This document shows positions 61,196 to 64,000 of a DNA stretch of 64,000 nucleotides, one piece after another. Position 1 is the first letter of the stretch, and each line of letters starts with the position of its first letter. The stretch is from assembly GCF_024362695.1 (NCBI RefSeq), contig NC_065414.1:6279501-6343500 (forward strand), given 5' to 3'. A program made the translations under genes and the position numbers. A model generated the notes under the pieces. It saw nothing but the letters and a program-made list of their open reading frames with translations. It made no database searches and had not been told where the DNA came from. Source of the stretch: Pectinophora gossypiella. Lineage: Eukaryota; Arthropoda; Insecta; Lepidoptera; Gelechiidae.

Positions 61196-61757
61196 AAAGT
61201 TTTTTTCGAGCACAGATACAGCCATACATACCCAACAGACAATTCCAGAAGAGTCAGAAGACATCTGTCAGTCAATCTTATCATCTATTCACTCGGTCGT
61301 TTCCATTGACCTCTATACCCAATAAATAAAGCCCCAAATAACTCAACTACCGCAACTGGGTCACCACTTACGAGTATCTCATAGGTCTTTAATCCGCAAT
61401 TCATAAATAAACGGCAGTAGATATGTCGTGCCCAGTAAATTTAGCGTCGCCACTAAATTCCCTCCAGCGAGAATGGCATTGCAGTAAATTCGTTGAGTAT
61501 CACAGTAAAACTGTCACGAGGTTCTCTTGGCTTTCACAGTCATTCTGTGGTTTATGTTTGGTGTACACTAGGTACCTATTCTTGATATGGTGTAAAGTGA
61601 CAACTTTACTATGCACTATCTACGGCTCGTGGACTATGACACCCGTTCAAAGTTTATGAGCGCAAAGGAAAGCTATAAGTTGCCAGCTTATCTTGGTGCA
61701 TTCTAAATGAATCATGTCAAATAATCTCCTTTAAATTATTGTTTTTACCGGTTCCGT

Positions 61758-62077
61758 CTCTAAAGGGTAAAAACCATATTACTAAGTCTCCGCAGTCCAT
61801 CCGTCCGTCTGTGACCAGGCTATGTATAATGAACCGTGACAGTCAGATAGTTGAAATTTTCGCAGTTGATGTGTTTCTATTGCAGAGATATAACGACAAA
61901 CACTAAAAACAAAATTAAATAAATATTTAAGTGGTGCTCACATACAACAAAGGTGACTTTTTGGGCCCTTTTTTGGCAATACGTAATTTGCGTAAGTACC
62001 TACTTTTGTTTACCTAGTCAATGGTACGGAACCCTTTGTATGCGAGCCAGACTCGCATTTGGCTGGTTTTTTGTAAT
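61758..62077 (-). repeat. Repeat family I, copy 2
   Basis: tctaaagggtaaaaaccata, ccgtccgtctgtgaccaggc, caatggtacggaaccctttg and cagactcgcatttggctggt, the reverse of 7062-7425. Confidence 0.7.
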
Positions 62078-62279
62078 TAATCAGTAAATACGTGTTTCTA
62101 CTTTCTATCTCCTTTACCAATGTGAGCGGAACGTGACAGAAAGTCTTCCTTACTTCCTATAATTTATGTGGCGTCATAACACTAGCAATAAGATAATTAC
62201 TGGCTGTTTACTAAGTATTCAAAGCTTCTAGTTTTAACAATTTAAAATTTCATTCTCAGACCAAAAAACCGTAAAAAGA

Positions 62280-62390
62280 CCTCCACTAACCCGCAGTGGA
62301 GCAGCGTGGTGGAGTATGCTCCATACCCCCTCCGGTTGATTGAGAGGAGGCCTGTGCCCAGCAGTGGGACGTATATAGGCAGTTTATGTT
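62280..62390 (+). mobile_element. SINE family A, tail only
   Basis: cccgcagtggagcagcgtgg, ccccctccggttgattgaga, gaggcctgtgcccagcagtg and ggacgtatataggcag. Confidence 0.8.
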
Positions 62391-63047
62391 ATGTTTATGA
62401 CCAAAAAACACTGCTACTAGATAGATAACTACTGAACTACTCGTATCTGCTACATTATTGGTGTGCAAAAAAATCAACTCGAGTTCTGTTGTCACGTTTT
62501 TTAATCAATGTACAAAAATAATGGTTTAGTATAATGCTATAAGTATAGACAGAGATAATTTTAAATGGGAAGGTGTCCAAAGTAAAAAGATAAAAGAAAA
62601 CAATATGTCAAAAATAATATTTTTCATAGAGCACAGTATGATACCACGATAATTATTATTGAAGACTAAGATCACTCAAGATTTGTCATTGGCACATCAC
62701 CGCGGAAGCCAGAAGAAAAAAAAAGTATTTTTTCAAATGCCCGGTAAAAAAACTCGAGTTGAATTTGCCCACCAATGTACTTGAATCTCAAAAGGAGTCG
62801 TGTTATACACTATAAGGAAAGTACGTACATACTTATTTCTATTTCTTAGAAAATGCACTGCTAAGAGTAAAAGCTATATTAAGACTTTAATAAACCGGTT
62901 TGCTTTCAATAAGTAGAAACTAACTAGTACCTACTTAAGTACTAGTTATGCAATAAAGATGAAGATATTCAACACTAACAAGTTGGCAAAATATTTTACA
63001 TACGCAACTCGATAATCTCACATTCAAAAGTTACTTGCAGTATATTT
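62391..63047. other. Intergenic, no assigned element
   Basis: AT-rich; nothing recognised. Confidence 0.4.
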
Positions 63048-63178
63048 TTATTACAAATATACTTTATTGCACTCAAATAGGACACACTTATAATGAAAGT
63101 TAATATTCGATGTATTAGGTAATTGGCGGCCTTATCGCTTAAAGCGATTTGTTCTAAGCAACCATATTTAAGTATTTG
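63048..63178 (-). mobile_element. LINE 3' UTR fragment
   Basis: aaatatactttattgcactc, tggcggccttatcgcttaaa and gcgatttgttctaagcaacc, as at 3215-3330. Confidence 0.7.
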
Positions 63179-64000
63179 TGAATATGACAAAATGAAAAAA
63201 TTAAAATGAAAATGAAAAAATGAAAAATGTTTATTTTCTTTTACAATAAAGCCTTAACTACTGGTGGATTGGGGTCTCCATTTAAGCGACATAGCCTGTG
63301 TTTGGAGGCCCCGCTCTTCCATTATTACAAATAAATTGTATGTAAATAAAGCAGTGTGGTAGGTTTAAAAAAAGACAAGTACTACGGCATGCAGATAGAA
63401 TATATATCAGCACACCCAGCCCTACGATGTATAAATCTTGGGATCAGCACATATTACTAGGACATAACAGGAATAGACTACTGGGTGTGCCGAGTATAAC
63501 ACTAGGTAACATATTGTAACATTGGATAAGACGAAAAACTATTCTAATGAGTGAGATTGATCAGCGCAATTGATTGACGGCGCATTGGCGCCTCTGCACT
63601 GTAAAGTCGTGAAATGTAAATAAATAAATAAAAAAATCAGTAGGTGTCGTGTGCAATGCACAGTAAAGTGCGTGTGTGTGTGAGTGTTTGAGTGTGAGTG
63701 TGTGTGAGTGTGTGTGTGTGTGTGTGTGTGGTATCTAAATGAGAATGGTGTATAAGGCGCGGTTTGTGGGTGTATGAGAATCATACTGCAACAATCATGT
63801 AATACGATCCAGTAAAGACTCGTACAAAAATTGTATCGCTTACGTCCTTTATCTTCGACACGGAGTGACATGATAATAATTATGTTCGGTGTAATAAAAA
63901 ATAGGTAAGCGAAGCTATGTGTGTATGTCGTGGCCAAACCTTAGAAATGATCATTTCATGAAGTGTTCGACCATTTCATGAAATTAGCAACTTAAGTTGA
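63179..64000. repeat. Intergenic end of window with (GT)n microsatellite
   Basis: 63668-63730 is an interrupted GT/GA-GT tract. It creates the His-Thr run in a 132-codon antisense frame, which is not a gene. No other features seen. Confidence 0.7.

Noticed and set aside
63539..63937. 132-codon antisense frame with His-Thr repeats
   Set aside because: It is the translation of the GT microsatellite.
1..64000. A wholly new multi-gene system
   Set aside because: The only host gene seen is a furin-type convertase; everything else is repeats or unassigned DNA, so I do not claim one.

Overview
The window is AT-rich insect DNA, almost certainly from a moth or butterfly. It carries most of a furin-type proprotein convertase gene on the + strand, followed by about 26 kb in which I see no host coding exons. 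The lepidopteran call is an inference. It rests on insect-like Fur1 architecture and on a dense mix of tRNA-headed SINEs, short LINE 3' ends, Helitron-like ends and palindromic MITEs of a kind familiar from moth and butterfly genomes.

About 0.9-38.6 kb: furin-like protease 1. The signal peptide, prodomain and the catalytic Asp and His lie upstream of the window. Six constitutive exons are here (875-1047, 9218-9427, 13443-13581, 14102-14325, 16448-16587, 26115-26236), and all their reading-frame phases agree. They encode the second half of the subtilisin-like domain, with the oxyanion Asn and catalytic Ser, and most of the P domain. Two alternative exons then each complete the P domain (26856-27320 and 27851-28068). 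By phase, the first joins the last exon at 36223-36848, which encodes a Cys-rich segment, one membrane span and a cytosolic tail with a YQTL motif and an acidic Ser cluster. The second joins a different terminal exon at 31246-31554, with a short hydrophobic stretch and its own stop. The locus therefore predicts at least two convertases with the same catalytic core but different P-domain ends, anchors and tails.

The introns hold nested repeats. These include tRNA-derived SINEs of two families, a SINE with a tRNA-like A box fused to a 5S rRNA-like promoter, LINE 3' ends, long-inverted-repeat MITEs (one starting within 10 bp of a splice donor), a 31-bp LINE remnant with its own target-site duplication, and a 131-bp tandem duplication.

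About 38.6-64 kb: intergenic or intronic DNA. The main object is a Ty3/gypsy-type LTR retrotransposon on the - strand (49726-55053). Its two 1405-bp LTRs look identical, it has a 4-bp target duplication, a tRNA-Lys-type primer site and a polypurine tract. It is internally deleted, so only RNase H and integrase remain. Around it lie further SINEs, LINE ends, Helitron-like repeats and a TATCGATA-rich minisatellite at 58.2 kb. I found no CRISPR array, no canonical tRNA or rRNA gene and no prokaryotic feature.
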